Positions 63,081-64,000 of a DNA stretch of 64,000 bases are shown piece after piece. The first letter of the stretch is position 1; each line of letters begins with the position of its first letter. Origin of the DNA: Tsuneonella deserti (lineage in GTDB: Bacteria; Pseudomonadota; Alphaproteobacteria; Sphingomonadales; Sphingomonadaceae); contig NZ_BMKL01000001.1 in NCBI RefSeq assembly GCF_014644315.1, forward strand, positions 2,658,681 to 2,722,680. The letters run 5' to 3'. A model generated the notes under the pieces. The model did no database searches. It was not told the origin of the DNA and worked only from the letters and a program-made list of their open reading frames with translations. The translations under genes were made by a program, and so were the position numbers.

Positions 63081-63856
63081 GGCCGATACTCCGGAACAGG
63101 CGCTGAAGGGAGAGCTTCGCCGGTGGGCGGCGGGGCTGGAGGCGGAAGCGGTGCGGGTTGCGGCGATGGGGCGGGTTCGAGCTCGCGGCTCCAGTCGACC
63201 GCGTCGACGTAGATTCCCAAGGGATTGCGCCGCAGCGTGTCGGCCGACGGCGGTGGCCGGCGGACGACCGCCAGGATCGCCGTCCAGCGCGAGGTGCCGG
63301 CCTGCGCGCCCCGCTCGAACGCCGTCTCGGTCCACTTGACCTGGAAGGACCGGTCCGATGCCCGCACCACGCTGGTGACCTGCACGGAGACAGTCCTCTC
63401 GCCCACGACGTCGAACGGCCGCGCCGAGTTCGCATAGTCGCTGAGGAACTGGCCGCCGCGCCGGGTCACGAAGTCGTAGGCGGACAGCCAATCCCGGCGC
63501 ATCAGCACCGGGTCGAGCGAGATCGTGCGGACATGCTCGATGAAGCGGGCGAGGTGCCAGGCAACCTGGGCATCGCCCGGCTGATAATCGCGGTCGGCCG
63601 GGGCCACGGCGCGAGCCTCGCCCAGGCTGTCGACTTCCACCACATAGGGGACGACGCGGCTCTGCAGGGACTGCCAGATGAGCGCACTCGACATGGCAAC
63701 CGTGAGGCCGAGACCGCCGAATGCCATCCACCGCCAGTTGCGCGCCTGGACACGCGCCGCGCCGATGCGCTCGTCCCACAGCTTGCCGGCGCGCTGGTAG
63801 GGCGTTTCGGGCTCGGGGGTGCGGCCGTAGCGCTGGACGCTGCGCTTGAAGAGCAT
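63077..63856 (-). CDS. trbF: Conjugal transfer protein TrbF (VirB8-like)
   Basis: A 259-residue inner-membrane protein: a cytoplasmic tail with TPYQRAGKLWDERIG, one helix (WMAFGGLGLTVAMSSALIW), and a periplasmic VirB8 domain (DWLSAYDFVTRRGGQFL; FQVKWTETAFERG). The last 40 residues are a Pro-rich tail. It helps assemble the transfer channel. GGAGG before the ATG overlaps the end of trbL. Confidence 0.92.
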   Translation of the reverse strand: MLFKRSVQRYGRTPEPETPYQRAGKLWDERIGAARVQARNWRWMAFGGLGLTVAMSSALIWQSLQSRVVPYVVEVDSLGEARAVAPADRDYQPGDAQVAWHLARFIEHVRTISLDPVLMRRDWLSAYDFVTRRGGQFLSDYANSARPFDVVGERTVSVQVTSVVRASDRSFQVKWTETAFERGAQAGTSRWTAILAVVRRPPPSADTLRRNPLGIYVDAVDWSRELEPAPSPQPAPLPPPAPPPTGEALPSAPVPEYRP

Positions 63857-63858
63857 GG

Positions 63859-64000
63859 CTAGTCCTCCTTTTCCTTGATGTCGGGCGTCGCGCCCGCGCC
63901 GCCGCGGTCGCCCTCGCGCAGCGCCTGGAGTGCGACATGGCGGTGCTGGGCGGCGCCTTGCTGCCGGCGGAGCTGCTGCGCCCAGGCCGGCGCGGCGTCG
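63859..64000 (-). CDS. trbL: Conjugal transfer protein TrbL, C-terminal fragment
   Basis: The last 46 residues of a gene that continues past the window: APAWAQQLRRQQG, then HRHVALQALREGDRGG and the end PDIKEKED. This matches the cytoplasmic C-terminus of TrbL (VirB6-like), and its place directly before trbF is the standard order. The membrane part is off-window. Confidence 0.8.
   Translation of the reverse strand, partial: DAAPAWAQQLRRQQGAAQHRHVALQALREGDRGGAGATPDIKEKED

Overview
The window is GC-rich, densely packed chromosomal DNA from an alphaproteobacterium, most likely Sphingomonadales (Erythrobacteraceae or Sphingomonadaceae). The pointers are a large TonB-dependent receptor, HWE-type histidine kinases, GapR, an NDUFA9-like dehydrogenase, a PQQ-dependent oxidation cluster, and housekeeping genes packed tail to tail or joined by 4-base ATGA/GTGA/TTGA overlaps. 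The genus call is inference.

Bases 1-53,300 are core genome. In order: the end of an HWE histidine kinase; an osmoprotectant ABC transporter whose permease and binding protein are fused; a DUF2147 protein, a MidA-type methyltransferase and lgt; an acyl-CoA ligase and glnD; an ArsR/SRPBCC pair; yggS, a ThiE-like gene and ftsK; a TonB receptor; a Pho-box-controlled phosphate porin; ald; ftsE-ftsX-ydcF-plsC; tyrA-hisC; metX-metW; gltX; pyk; gapR; an SDR; yebC-DUF3147-ruvC; glpQ; ubiG; lysC; purT; an unrecognised exported protein; a nitronate monooxygenase-like protein; a PQQ sugar dehydrogenase; a UPF0016 manganese exporter behind a yybP-ykoY riboswitch; an alcohol-to-acid oxidation pair (PQQ quinohemoprotein alcohol dehydrogenase and aldehyde dehydrogenase); a Tat-type dienelactone hydrolase; an aldo/keto reductase; an SPFH/NfeD membrane pair; and an NDUFA9-like protein.

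At 53,446 a tRNA-Leu(CAG) gene marks the left border of an integrative and conjugative element that runs off the right end. Behind it lie an attL region with helically phased repeats, a P4-type tyrosine integrase, an AbiE-type toxin-antitoxin operon with a second unlinked AbiEi-like gene, a three-gene signalling operon (double-RecA KaiC-like ATPase, HWE histidine kinase, single-domain response regulator), a small HTH protein, DUF2274, and the mating-pair genes trbI, trbG, trbF and trbL (partial).

The most interesting signals are the KaiC/HWE/receiver module inside the conjugative element, the duplicated palindromic operators of the AbiE operon, the Mn riboswitch/exporter pair, a lanthanide-type Asp-x-Asp signature in the quinohemoprotein dehydrogenase, the Pho box in front of the porin, a palindrome covering the promoter and start codon of a leaderless ArsR gene, and an apparent CTG start codon for ruvC.
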